DNA of 14,331 bases, taken from contig JBGPKH010000171.1 of NCBI GenBank assembly GCA_041485845.1, forward strand, positions 1 through 14,331. The letters are read 5' to 3'. The first letter of the stretch is position 1. Every line of letters begins with the position of its first letter. This DNA comes from OMOG01 sp041485845. Lineage in GTDB: Bacteria > Acidobacteriota > Terriglobia > Bryobacterales > Bryobacteraceae. Below, piece by piece: positions 1 to 8,119 of this stretch. The notes under the pieces were generated by a model. It was given only the letters and a program-made list of their open reading frames with translations. It searched no databases and had not been told where the DNA came from. Position numbers and translations under genes: made by a program.

Positions 1-365
1 CATCGCCGGCTTCCGGTGAAAAACACCGCGAAGAAGAACATCGTCACCGGTCCGAGACACGTCGCCAGCGCCGCGATGGTGCGATAAACCGTATCCGGCG
101 AAACGTGCGGCAGAAGGTGGATTCCGAGCGCGGTCAGATACGGCAGCACGGGAACGTACAGGAACTGCGTGGGCAGTCCGCCATACGGAAGAGGATTCCA
201 TCCCCAGGGATTGGGATGCGCGGCAATGAATCGCGCCATCCCCACATAGCCCCCTTCGATCGATCCGCGAAACGGCAATTCCCCGGCCATGAAAAGCGGC
301 CCATTGAACCATACGTTCAACAGGAAGATCGCCAACGCCGAGAGCGGCGTGGCCAGCCGCTTCAC
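1..365 (-). CDS. Polytopic membrane protein, GT-C/YfhO-like (N-terminal part, third paralog)
   Basis: This partial gene starts with GTG at 365-363 and runs off the left edge. It is the N-terminal ~120 residues of a multi-pass membrane protein. A hydrophobic first helix is followed by a loop with the pattern E-G-G-Y-V-G-M-A-R-F, then W-N-P-L-P-Y-G-G and a Y-V-P motif, then further hydrophobic helices. The same pattern occurs in the two other large membrane proteins of this window (2347-362 and 7542-5596), so it is a paralog of them. The GTG overlaps the stop of the upstream gene as GTGA, which implies translational coupling in one operon. In the GT-C superfamily this first loop carries the catalytic or binding acid; by analogy the conserved Glu is a candidate. 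Its substrate is unknown. The remainder lies outside the window. Confidence 0.75.
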   Translation of the reverse strand, partial: MKRLATPLSALAIFLLNVWFNGPLFMAGELPFRGSIEGGYVGMARFIAAHPNPWGWNPLPYGGLPTQFLYVPVLPYLTALGIHLLPHVSPDTVYRTIAALATCLGPVTMFFFAVFFTGSRR

Positions 366-2347
366 GCGCGACGCTCCCGGCGGATGCCGAGCGCCATCAG
401 GCCGAGCACCACAAGGATCGAAACGATGGTCACCCAACGTCCGACGCGATTCTCCAGCGGCGTCACGAAGGCCAGCCAGATTTCCTGGTCGCCCGGCGGC
501 GCGTCGATGGCCATCAGACCCATCGCGTCCTTACGCACGGTGAGCGGCTGTCCGCCCGACCAGGCGTGCCATGCCGGGTCGTAGCTCTCCTGCACTACCA
601 CGGATTGTCCCGCGTCCAGCTTCACGCGAACTCGCATGGCATCGGTGCCGTCGCGCGTCAACGTGCCCGGCGAATCGGGACCCTTCTCGATCGCGTCGGC
701 GTAGGCTTGCAGGTACTCCACGTCGTCGTTGAAGCGCGGGCGCCCGGTGGCGTTCAGCTTGGCGGTCTCGACCACCCGGACCCTCGCCGGATAGCGCCGC
801 GGCACGCGGTAGATCTTGTTGTCCTGGCCATCGTCGTAGATCACCGGCAGCACACCCTCGAACTTCTTGGGATACAGGACGTCCTTGAAAATCTCTCGCG
901 ACTTCCTGTCCGGCACGTAGACCGCGTCCACGCCCATACACTGCATCCACAGAATCGAGGGCTCCGGCCTCTCTGACAGGTTGACCTCCCATTGAGCCTG
1001 CTCCGCCTCGCCGTTCAGTATGCCCTGGTCGCTTCCGCCGCCGAGTTGTGGCAAATCGTGCCAGGTGTTGAACCAGAACCGTACCGATCCGGAAGGCAGC
1101 GCGCGGGCGTCCGGCATGTTCTTCCACAGCCAATCCGTGACCTGGTATTCCGGGCGGTCCTGGTAGTTCGGCCACAACGCAAACATGTGCCATGCGTGCC
1201 GGATGTAGCCCGCCGTGGTGGCGAACGCCGCGATCACCACCACCGCCGCGGCAATCCTGGGCGCCAGTCCCGGGCGGGTCCACAGCCATCGCAGGCCAGT
1301 AGCGGCCAGCAGGATCAGCACAAAATCCAGTTCCGGAACCAGGCGCCCGGGCTCTCCGGCCGCCCGAAAATTGAAGTAGTAGTTGCCCAGCACGTTGAGC
1401 GAAAAGAAGACCGCGCAGCCGATGACGAATACCGCCCAGGTCCGTTCCGTTTTGCCTCGCGCGAACCGGTCGGAGGTCACCGCGAAGGCCACCGCCACTA
1501 CCACCGCCAGCCAGATGGACCACGTGGTGCCGTGCTCGGAAACGTACTTCATGTTTTCCGCGGTCACCCTGAAATAGGAGGGCACCAGCCAAAACGCAGT
1601 GAGGCCGTAAGCCAGCACCGGGATCGCCAGGGCCGGCACCACGATGCGCTTGTCCTGGCGGGTTATCCAGAAGCTCCACACCAGGACGGGGTAGAACACC
1701 GCGAGCGCCGTGGCTCCGTAGAAATTGTTGGATGTGACCGCGGCGGCAAACACTCCGCCGAGCGCCAGCGCCGCGGGACTACGCCGTTCCAGAGCGATCC
1801 AGGTGAAGGCCAGCACGATCGGAATCAGTGCGAAGGCCGTCATATGGGGACCTTCCCCATACTTCGCCAACACTCCGAGCCGCACCGGCAACAATTTCCA
1901 GGCGTCGTTCCGCATGTTGGCCATGAACAGAAACGACGGCGACATCAGCGCCACCGCCACTCCGCAGAGCCACGCCATGCCGCGCGACCCGCTCCCCACG
2001 CGCACCAGCAGGTAGACTCCCGCGATCCCGATACAGTAGAAAATCCCCGTATAGAAGTGGTACGCCTTCACCGGCCAATAGCCGACGACCATCGAGATCA
2101 CGGCCGTTCCATACCGCAACGCCGGTGGATAGACATAGTCGAAGCGCGTGCCGCCGTACCACAAGGGCTGCCACTGCGGATGCGGCCAGTGCTGGATCAG
2201 GAAGCGTGCGTCGCCAATGAGGCTGCCTTCGCTGGAGGCCCACTTGTCCGTGTACCCGGCTTTGAGGTAGGGCCGGATGAGCACCGCTGTGAACAAGAAG
2301 ATAAGGACGAAATCCCGAAGGATTTCCTTCCGGGAAAGCTTAATCAA
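362..2347 (-). CDS. Polytopic membrane protein, GT-C/YfhO- or PTPS-related-like
   Basis: 661 residues. The N-terminal two thirds hold many hydrophobic helices. The C-terminal third (about residues 400-635) is largely soluble, and a last membrane helix precedes a basic tail (RRERRA). The first loop holds E40, the stretch WQPLWYGG at 59-66 and YPP at 73-75; GEGPH follows at 164-168. The soluble part has a PRR motif and a late beta-rich segment (Y-D-P-A-W-H-A-W), the kind of C-terminus seen in YfhO and PTPS-related (PF10131-like) membrane proteins. Such proteins are usually taken to be lipid-linked glycosyltransferases or glycan-modifying enzymes. That assignment is by pattern; the actual reaction is unknown. 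The only sensible start is TTG at 2347, with weak upstream purines and no in-frame ATG nearby. The stop overlaps the start of the next paralog by four bases. It is paralogous to 7542-5596 along its whole length. Confidence 0.8.
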   Translation of the reverse strand: MIKLSRKEILRDFVLIFLFTAVLIRPYLKAGYTDKWASSEGSLIGDARFLIQHWPHPQWQPLWYGGTRFDYVYPPALRYGTAVISMVVGYWPVKAYHFYTGIFYCIGIAGVYLLVRVGSGSRGMAWLCGVAVALMSPSFLFMANMRNDAWKLLPVRLGVLAKYGEGPHMTAFALIPIVLAFTWIALERRSPAALALGGVFAAAVTSNNFYGATALAVFYPVLVWSFWITRQDKRIVVPALAIPVLAYGLTAFWLVPSYFRVTAENMKYVSEHGTTWSIWLAVVVAVAFAVTSDRFARGKTERTWAVFVIGCAVFFSLNVLGNYYFNFRAAGEPGRLVPELDFVLILLAATGLRWLWTRPGLAPRIAAAVVVIAAFATTAGYIRHAWHMFALWPNYQDRPEYQVTDWLWKNMPDARALPSGSVRFWFNTWHDLPQLGGGSDQGILNGEAEQAQWEVNLSERPEPSILWMQCMGVDAVYVPDRKSREIFKDVLYPKKFEGVLPVIYDDGQDNKIYRVPRRYPARVRVVETAKLNATGRPRFNDDVEYLQAYADAIEKGPDSPGTLTRDGTDAMRVRVKLDAGQSVVVQESYDPAWHAWSGGQPLTVRKDAMGLMAIDAPPGDQEIWLAFVTPLENRVGRWVTIVSILVVLGLMALGIRRERRA

Positions 2348-2592
2348 CTGATTGCCTGCTGCCTCAGTTGTAGCACACCGTGGCCAATGCGGGGATCGGC
2401 GACTCTTCGCTTTTTTGCGCTAGCCCAGCAAGCCTACATTCAACCTCGATCGTACAGGCCGTTCATTATTACTCGGACCATATCGCATCGGCGCGATGAA
2501 CCCTCGGGTGGCTGTTGATTCTGAACAGCCACCCACAGAAGACTCGCAGCGACCACGGCCAAAGAGGCGTTGAGGCTTCTGAGCTCTTATCT
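2348..2592. other. Intergenic gap holding one hairpin
   Basis: This 245-base gap lies between the stop of the propeller gene (2593) and the TTG start at 2347. Apart from the 11-bp hairpin at 2506-2534, I see no convincing gene. A short GCGA/TCGC stem followed by six T on the plus strand (about 2408-2425) is probably chance, because no plus-strand gene feeds into it. The promoter of the downstream membrane-protein gene should lie here if it is not read from upstream, but I could not identify a clear -35/-10 pair. Confidence 0.4.
2506..2534. terminator. Perfect 11-bp hairpin after the SLH/propeller gene
   Basis: GGGTGGCTGTT (2506-2516) pairs perfectly with AACAGCCACCC (2524-2534) around a 7-base loop. 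It lies about 60 bases beyond the stop of the minus-strand propeller gene and 159 bases before the next minus-strand gene. No T-run follows on either strand, so it is not a textbook intrinsic terminator. It may act as a 3' stability or Rho-assisted structure, or be a repetitive extragenic palindrome. Confidence 0.5.
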
Positions 2593-3846
2593 TCAGTTCA
2601 CCCCGTAGACCACCACGGAGTTACCGGTGGGCAGGTACACACGGCCATTTGCGACTGTGGGAACGCTGAAGTGCGGATACCCACCCTGTGGAGACAACGT
2701 AACTAGCTTCGCAAGATTTGCGGCGTTATAAGCGATGAGAGTTTCCGGAGCGCCCTCAAATCCGTATGGGCACGTGGTTGGGGTACAGCCTTGCCGATCG
2801 GTTGCATTGCTGAAGACCACCCATACAATTCCGTTAGAGGATCCGTTCGCCGAAATGCTGGGAATTGCCCCGGCATTGCCGAAGCCGCCCGGAGCTTGCG
2901 GATCTGATGAGACGCTGTAAGGGGTGATTTGCGCATTGGAGATCGTGAACTGCCTGAGCTGATCGAAAGCACCTCCGAAATAGAGGAAACCGTTCCAATA
3001 GGCGGGCACGCCGAACGCTTTGTCCTCTCCTCCACCTCCTATCGCAGGAGGAGGGTTTCCCGCCAGATTCGAAGGATCGGCGCAGCCCGTCGAACCTCCT
3101 ACGACCTTAGTTTGACCCATGTTGTAGGCATCAATCAGGTAGATCTTGCCGCTCTTCCCGGCCGCGATCATCAGGTTCTGATGAGCCTGACTGCCGACGC
3201 TCTGTGGCAGGAGGAGGGGTCCCCCTGCACCCAGGTCCGCGTCACTAGTGTTCAACTCGCTTTGGTCGCAGGGTGTGAACCAGTCTCCATTTGGGAAGAG
3301 CCCCCCGAAGGGAGGTTCCAGCTTGATAAAACTATCGCCGTAGTCGGAGAGCGCTTGGAGCGTGTCAGACGGATTGGTGTCCAAAGTTACGTCAGATGTC
3401 CCATTGCCGGTCGCAAACCATATTCTCCCGGCGGAATCCGCGGCTGGTGCTGCGCCACCTTGCCAGACATTCCCATCCTTAGCCATGGGTCCAGGCGTCG
3501 TTGCGTAAATTCCAACCTGAGCGTAGGAGGTAGAATCATACGCCATGACAAAGCCGTGCGCCATGGCAAATGAGTCGGGGTGCTCCTGTTCGCAGACACC
3601 AGCAAAACTCACGTAGACGCGGCCCCCCGTCAAGGCCAATCCAGCCCGCTGGAATTGAATGTTTGGGGTGAACGTGGCGAACCCCGCCGAACCTTGTATT
3701 TGCACCGGGGAGCCCTGTTTTTCGTTGCCGGTAGTGACATTTAGAGCGTGAAGCCACTAGGTCATCGAGCCTCCCACAATCGCAGGGGCCGCAACGAATA
3801 ACGTCGGCGGGATTGCGGAAAGATCGATTACAGGTGTACCCGTAAC
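2593..3846 (-). pseudogene. C-terminal beta-propeller part of the broken SLH/propeller gene
   Basis: This continues the frame of 5022-3847 after an in-frame TGA. Across the stop it reads V-T-G-T-P-V-I-D, then 23 further codons, then a second in-frame stop (TAG, 3759-3757), then W-L-H-A-L-N-V-T-T-G. From there it stays open to 2593, ending V-P-T-V-A-N-G-R-V-Y-L-P-T-G-N-S-V-V-V-Y-G. These are standard strand motifs of PQQ-like / WD40-like propeller proteins that are common and secreted in Acidobacteria. No frame change is needed, so the gene is intact except for two nonsense codons about 30 codons apart. An internal start at 3705 could in principle yield a fragment, but it would lack a signal peptide and the first blades. 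The base composition is less GC-rich than the flanking membrane-protein genes. Confidence 0.8.
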
Positions 3847-5022
3847 TCAGTACTGTGGCCCGGTAATGCTGCAGTCACTGTCGGGCGGTGCCGCCGTGCC
3901 TCCAGAAGGCAGGACCGAGGTTTGCCAGAGCTTGGCTCCGCTATCAGCATCAAATGCATACACCGAATTGTTCTCGGTAGCGACGAATAGAACGTTATGC
4001 ACGCGTCTGACGCCGTCGCTTTGTTGAGCTATGACATCCTTCAGCCCGGACATGTAGAGCGGCTGCGCGTGCACGAATCCGTCCGTCGGAAGAGTGATTG
4101 GCAAAGTTACGCCGGGCATGCCTGGCGAGGGAGGAGGCGGCGGGAAGGTCGCCGAAGACACATTCGATGTCGTAAGCGTGATCTCACCGACGTTCTGCCC
4201 AGTCCTGGAGTTGTCATTGTGATAGGTAAGGACATTTTCCCCTTGGCGCATGATCCCCCTGGAGATGTAGAACGCCATCCAACCCCTGGTAATTACCGGC
4301 GGCGGTGTTCCCGTTAGTCCCGAACAAAAGCTCCCTTGTGTGCAACTCGGATTGACCGCCAAGATGGGTCCAACTAGCTCCCTCGCCTTCTGAATCCACC
4401 GGAACCAAAAATCAGAGGACGGCTCATCTAGGAAGTAGCTAGTGCAACTGAAATCATTAGGGCACGCGATGCTGTTGTTAATAGCACCTGTATCGCTGTA
4501 TTGTCGTGCCCTGACAGCAAAGACAGCCGCTTGATAAGCCGGCAAGGTGTCGGTAGGACAGAAAGTGGTCGCGGTGCACCCGCTCGTGATACCGAGATCC
4601 TTGAGTTTTTGAATATATGGGAAGAACCCGTTACTCGATGGCACATCGGTGAAGTACGGATTCTGCGTGTACTGATTGTTTTCCACAAAGTACTCAGAGT
4701 CACCGAATTGGTTGTAGGCTATGGACCGAATCACGAATGCCGCCATTTCCTCCCTTAGGAGAGTATTGAGCGGACTGAACGAGCCGTTGAGGCCGTTGCT
4801 CACACACCGCGACCGCATCAACTCGATCGCATTGTAATAGGGATCCGATGGGAACACATCAGTAAAAGGCCCAACTGGCGTACACGCGTGGAGGGCTCCA
4901 CCGAAAACAATCAAAACAGCTAGCGTGCAAGCGAGTGCCGGGCGCCCGCCAATCCACTGGGCTCTGTGTTGACTCGCGGCGATCGTTTGCGCAAACCGAG
5001 AAATCAACGATGAAATCGTCAT
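3847..5022 (-). CDS. SLH-domain secreted protein, N-terminal part of the broken SLH/propeller gene
   Basis: I chose ATG 5022-5020 because GAGG (5033-5030) sits seven bases upstream. A GTG 22 codons earlier would place a charged stretch before the signal peptide. After a basic N-terminus, a hydrophobic core (A-C-T-L-A-V-L-I-V-F-G-G-A-L) ends at H-A-C, giving a signal peptide or possibly a weak lipobox. Three S-layer-homology-type modules follow. The first has P-Y-Y-N-A-I-E-L-M, the second Y-F-T-D-V-P and Y-I-Q-K-L-K-D-L-G-I-T-S-G-C, the third Y-F-L-D-E-P and W-I-Q-K-A-R-E-L. Next comes the propeller entry Y-H-N-D-N-S-R-T-G-Q-N with V-L-F-V-A-T-E-N-N-S-V-Y-A-F-D. Known homologs of this layout are cell-surface proteins of unknown ligand. 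The frame stops at TGA 3849-3847 in the middle of a propeller blade, so this product would be truncated unless the stop is read through. Confidence 0.75.
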   Translation of the reverse strand: MTISSLISRFAQTIAASQHRAQWIGGRPALACTLAVLIVFGGALHACTPVGPFTDVFPSDPYYNAIELMRSRCVSNGLNGSFSPLNTLLREEMAAFVIRSIAYNQFGDSEYFVENNQYTQNPYFTDVPSSNGFFPYIQKLKDLGITSGCTATTFCPTDTLPAYQAAVFAVRARQYSDTGAINNSIACPNDFSCTSYFLDEPSSDFWFRWIQKARELVGPILAVNPSCTQGSFCSGLTGTPPPVITRGWMAFYISRGIMRQGENVLTYHNDNSRTGQNVGEITLTTSNVSSATFPPPPPSPGMPGVTLPITLPTDGFVHAQPLYMSGLKDVIAQQSDGVRRVHNVLFVATENNSVYAFDADSGAKLWQTSVLPSGGTAAPPDSDCSITGPQY

Positions 5023-5595
5023 TTTCTTTCCTCTTATCCATTTGGTCGGGCGTCGGCCTAGCGCTTCCTTCGGAGGACTCCAAAACACATCCCTCCTGGA
5101 CTCTCAGCAGGCACACTCCAACCGGCGGAGGAGCAGGGAGTTTTAAGGTGTAAGTCCGGACCCTTCCTTCCGACAAGTTACACCACTATCAACATGAGCG
5201 CCCAGTCAGCGCCGACGTTATTCCCACCGGCGAAACTGTTGGTGGAAATCCCGTTTCGTCTGGCCTCTAGGTCTAGTAGTACGTGAAAACCACTAGTAGT
5301 TTGCACGTAAACAGTAAGTTTGTCAAGTTGAATTATGGTCCTTCAGGGACAATTACCTACTGTTCTCAGATTTGTAATATTACTTACTTTTATCCTCAGC
5401 AGGACAAGAACTAAGACGATGTCGTTCCAATTAAGGTATGCGCATCGTTTTGTTCGTTTTCCTGGTTGCGACTCGAAAATACTGCGGAAGCAGTGGGCCG
5501 CGCTCGCTACGGAATCGAAATCCGCAGAGTGAATCTAGGAAGTGGAAGCGGAGGCTTCGCCATCTGCCCGGGCATCCGCAGCAGCTTTAGTTCGT
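5023..5595. other. Long AT-rich intergenic region upstream of the SLH gene
   Basis: This 573-base gap lies between two minus-strand genes. One counted line (5341-5400) has 37% GC, far below the flanking genes. It holds the candidate promoter and direct repeat described at 5273-5326, a small stem (GAAGC/GCTTC with a four-base loop, about 5550) and a 10-base palindrome TGCCCGGGCA just past the stop of the upstream gene. The short open frames in it show no family pattern, and I do not call a gene. Confidence 0.45.
5298..5326 (-). promoter_or_regulatory. Candidate promoter for the SLH/propeller gene
   Basis: On the minus strand a perfect -35 (TTGACA, 5326-5321) is followed after 17 bases by a weak -10 (CAAACT, 5303-5298, three of six matches). 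It lies in the AT-rich part of the gap, about 280 bases upstream of the chosen start. An 8-base direct repeat, CTAGTAGT, occurs at 5273-5280 and 5293-5300, twenty bases apart, overlapping and downstream of the -10. That spacing is about two helical turns and could be an operator. Confidence 0.3.
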
Positions 5596-7542
5596 CTACC
5601 GCCAGGCCAAACGCCTTCGCCATGGGATTCGTCCCAACAGTATCCAGATAGCACCACCGGAAAGCGCTAGCCCACTCGCAATCCGGGCGAACAACATCTC
5701 CCGACCGCCGTCGTACGACAGATCTACCGTGCAAGGGCCGCTGCAACGAGGCTCCACAACTATCTGTCCCAGGGTGTCCCCCCATACGCGGCGAGGCTCG
5801 CCGCGGACCCGCGCTTTCCACCCCTGGTCCCAGGTGACTTGCACGGAGATTAGATGGTCAGGGCGGAGGTCAGCGGTGATCGTGGCGTCGCTGGGCCCAC
5901 GCCACCGGAACTTGGCTGGGGGGAGCGATGGATCATCAAGCGCATCCAGATACCTTCTCAGCGGCGCCGAGTAATAGGCCGGCGGTCGCTGTTGCACCAG
6001 ATCGGCCGGGTGGAGCGCGTGCGCAAGCGACCGGTTTCGGCGCGGCACTTCGTAAATCACATCTGCGCCGTCGCGCCACATTTCGCGGAGGCCGTGGAAT
6101 TTGCCGGGATGCGAGATTGGATGGTAGAATTCGCGGCTGGCAGGGTCGCCGCCGATCACCGCATCGCAGCCGAATGCCTGCAACCAGTCGAGAGCCACTT
6201 CCTGACGATCGCCAGCGTAGATTTGGAAGATCACGTCCTGCAAGAAGGTGTTTCGCATACCGTTATCGAAGCCACCGGTCAACATCGGAGTGTCGCTGAA
6301 TGCGTTCATCCAGAAACCAATGGTGCCGGGTGCGAAGACGCGACTCTCGGGCATGTGATCTCCCAGCCAATGCGAAACCTTGTACTCAACCGTGGACGCA
6401 ACGTTGATCCGCTGCTCCATCCGGTGTGCCATCCGGTACTGATGAACTATCACAGGTGCGAGCGCGACGACCAGGACCGGGATGGCGACTCGGGGCGCGC
6501 GCGGGGCGATGAGCGCTGCCGCGAGCCAGAACGCCATGTCCATTTCGAGGTGATATCGCTCCGATTGTGGGAGCAGCGCTTGGTGGAGCCAGTACGCTCC
6601 GAGCACGATGAAGGCTGTGCCGAAAGAAAAGAGCAGGCCGAAGCGAACAGCCGACCGGCATTTCGACCGCTTCAGCACCCACGCGAGCAACAGCAGGCCG
6701 GCGGCGAACAGGAACCCGTACCAGAGCCGGCCGGTAAACCGGCCACCTACCAGCGGCGCATTCGCGCGGATGGTCTCGATAGTGGAGGGCGTCGCCCAAG
6801 GCAGGGCGATCGCATAGGCATAACATCCCAGGACGGCGGTGCGTAGCCACGACTGATGGTGACCGGCCAGCAGATATGACGCAGCCGCCAGCGCCAGCGC
6901 AAACGCCCCAATCCAGTTGGTCAGTGCCACCGCCACAAACCCCAAGGCGGCTCCTAGATAGTAAGTCGGTTGGCGCTTCTCCAGTGCCACGTGCAGCAGC
7001 CCGATGGCTAGAGGCAGGAGCATTAGCGACGTAAGGTGCGGCCCTTCGCCGTAGCGAACTAATGTGACCAAGCGCCGCGGCCCGAACCATCCGCCGCTAT
7101 CGGCGCGCACCTCCCGCACTAGCCAGCAGGACGGCGAAATCACCGAATAGAACAGGGCGGCCGCGAAAGCGTTCGTCCGTGTTGCTCCCAACCGCCAAGC
7201 GGTCCAGAACAACGCGGCGGGAGTGAGGGCGTAGACTGCGGCAGTCACAAGGTGGTACGCGAGCCCGGGCGAAGTGTGAGCGGTAGTCGTGACAGCCGCA
7301 ACAACGAAGTGCAGCAGCGGCGGATAGGTATCCTGGTACGGGATGCCGCCGTACCACAGCGGAAACCAATTGAAGTGAGCGAAGTGCTCGCATATGTATC
7401 GCGCCAAGCCAATATACGCAGCTTCGATGGATGCCATCTCCGTCGTGTAATCGATTCCGAAAAGGCGGAGAGTGATAAACGCGTTGATAGCGAAGAGCAC
7501 AGCGGCGAGCGAGACAGTCTTGCCCGTTGCTGAAGGCATCAC
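5596..7542 (-). CDS. Polytopic membrane protein, GT-C/YfhO- or PTPS-related-like (first paralog)
   Basis: 648 residues from GTG 7542. AAGGGA lies eight bases upstream of the GTG; the ATG directly after it is the alternative. A first helix is followed by a loop with E40, PLWYGG at 61-66, YPP at 73-75 and GEGPH at 165-169. These are almost the same positions as in the 661-residue paralog at 2347-362. Many hydrophobic segments follow to about residue 375. A soluble part then holds G-F-W-M-N-A-F-S-D-T-P, G-C-D-A-V and Y-E-V-P-R-R, all with counterparts in the paralog, and a beta-rich end (W-D-Q-G-W-K-A-R-V) precedes a last helix and a basic tail (WRRRLAWR). It is likely a GT-C-type enzyme of the cell envelope that uses a lipid-linked donor. 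That role is inferred from fold-type pattern and not proven. It heads the minus-strand series. Confidence 0.8.
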   Translation of the reverse strand: MMPSATGKTVSLAAVLFAINAFITLRLFGIDYTTEMASIEAAYIGLARYICEHFAHFNWFPLWYGGIPYQDTYPPLLHFVVAAVTTTAHTSPGLAYHLVTAAVYALTPAALFWTAWRLGATRTNAFAAALFYSVISPSCWLVREVRADSGGWFGPRRLVTLVRYGEGPHLTSLMLLPLAIGLLHVALEKRQPTYYLGAALGFVAVALTNWIGAFALALAAASYLLAGHHQSWLRTAVLGCYAYAIALPWATPSTIETIRANAPLVGGRFTGRLWYGFLFAAGLLLLAWVLKRSKCRSAVRFGLLFSFGTAFIVLGAYWLHQALLPQSERYHLEMDMAFWLAAALIAPRAPRVAIPVLVVALAPVIVHQYRMAHRMEQRINVASTVEYKVSHWLGDHMPESRVFAPGTIGFWMNAFSDTPMLTGGFDNGMRNTFLQDVIFQIYAGDRQEVALDWLQAFGCDAVIGGDPASREFYHPISHPGKFHGLREMWRDGADVIYEVPRRNRSLAHALHPADLVQQRPPAYYSAPLRRYLDALDDPSLPPAKFRWRGPSDATITADLRPDHLISVQVTWDQGWKARVRGEPRRVWGDTLGQIVVEPRCSGPCTVDLSYDGGREMLFARIASGLALSGGAIWILLGRIPWRRRLAWR

Positions 7543-7820
7543 GCAGCCGTTCCCTTAGCGACCTGATGATAAAACGGCCGCGCCGTCCGGCCCAGCGCGG
7601 ATTTGAACCGGCACCAGGTGCTCACGCCGGGTTGGCCTCGGTCATTGGCCCATTATTGCACGACCATGCCGTCGGGCGGGCTCCGGTAACTGAAGGGAGG
7701 CGGCATTATTAGGGCCGAGTCGTCGAGGAGCCGAAACCCACTGCCGAATTCGTCAGGTCCGAGAGTGATCCACAATCGTCTTCGGCCTCAAATACCGCCG
7801 GACTGGCCCGGAACGGGCGT
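7543..7820. other. Gap without a recognisable gene
   Basis: This lies between the start of the minus-strand membrane protein (7542) and the stop of the small minus-strand protein (7821). It has a GCCCG/CGGGC stem with a three-base loop at 7806-7818, two bases beyond that stop, which may form the 3' end of the small gene's transcript. A stretch near 7600-7620 resembles a tRNA T-loop on the minus strand, but only three T-stem pairs form and no anticodon arm is evident. Confidence 0.4.
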
Positions 7821-8051
7821 TCACGAGATGCCAATGTAAAGGATGGAGTAGAAGAGATTTCGGACCGCGTCGTAATCGCCTGCAATGAGCCGTTGTTCGG
7901 GCGTCTCACCCGCGAGTAACGGGTGCGGCGTGTTCAGCCACTCGCTGCCGTTCGGCAGTGCCTCGGAGATCTCCTGCCGCAATTGCCCGATGCGGGGATC
8001 CTCGTCGGTCGGGAATTGACGGTTCGTCATCCTGGCTTCATTGTAGTCCAT
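7821..8051 (-). CDS. Small protein with MbcA/ParS/Xre-type toxin-binding C-terminus (DUF2384-like)
   Basis: 76 residues from ATG 8051; an internal ATG at 8030 is possible and neither has a strong ribosome site. The N-terminal half is polar. From about residue 38 it reads W-L-N-T-P-H-P-L-L-A-G-E-T-P-E-Q-R-L-I-A-G-D, then D-A-V-R-N-L-F-Y-S-I-L-Y-I-G-I. This matches the pattern W-L-x-T-P-x-P-x-L-x-G-x-T-P-x-x-L-I-x-x-G and the I-x-Y-G-I end of the MbcA/ParS/Xre antitoxin toxin-binding domain. In known systems the partner is a RES-domain or related toxin next door. No such toxin gene is visible here, and the usual Xre-like N-terminal DNA-binding part is missing. It may be an orphan or a stand-alone domain. 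It is divergent from the aminotransferase. Confidence 0.55.
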   Translation of the reverse strand: MDYNEARMTNRQFPTDEDPRIGQLRQEISEALPNGSEWLNTPHPLLAGETPEQRLIAGDYDAVRNLFYSILYIGIS

Positions 8052-8119
8052 GATCGCTGCCCCGACCCCGCCCTCGTTCGCGTAAACTAATCGTATGACT
8101 TCTGGAAAGGAGACTCCCC

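Noticed and set aside
2405..2430. GCGA/TCGC stem followed by six T on the plus strand
   Set aside because: The stem is only four base pairs and no plus-strand gene lies upstream, so a terminator role is unlikely.
992..2518. A long plus-strand open frame of ~500 codons
   Set aside because: It is antisense to the 661-residue membrane protein, is rich in R/H/Q/P as expected for a GC-rich shadow, and shows no family pattern.
5854..6846. A plus-strand open frame of 330 codons
   Set aside because: Antisense shadow of the 648-residue membrane protein; composition and lack of motifs argue against coding.
7585..7690. A tRNA-like stretch on the minus strand (GGTTCAAATCC near 7610)
   Set aside because: Only three of five T-stem pairs form, and I could not fold an anticodon arm or full acceptor stem.
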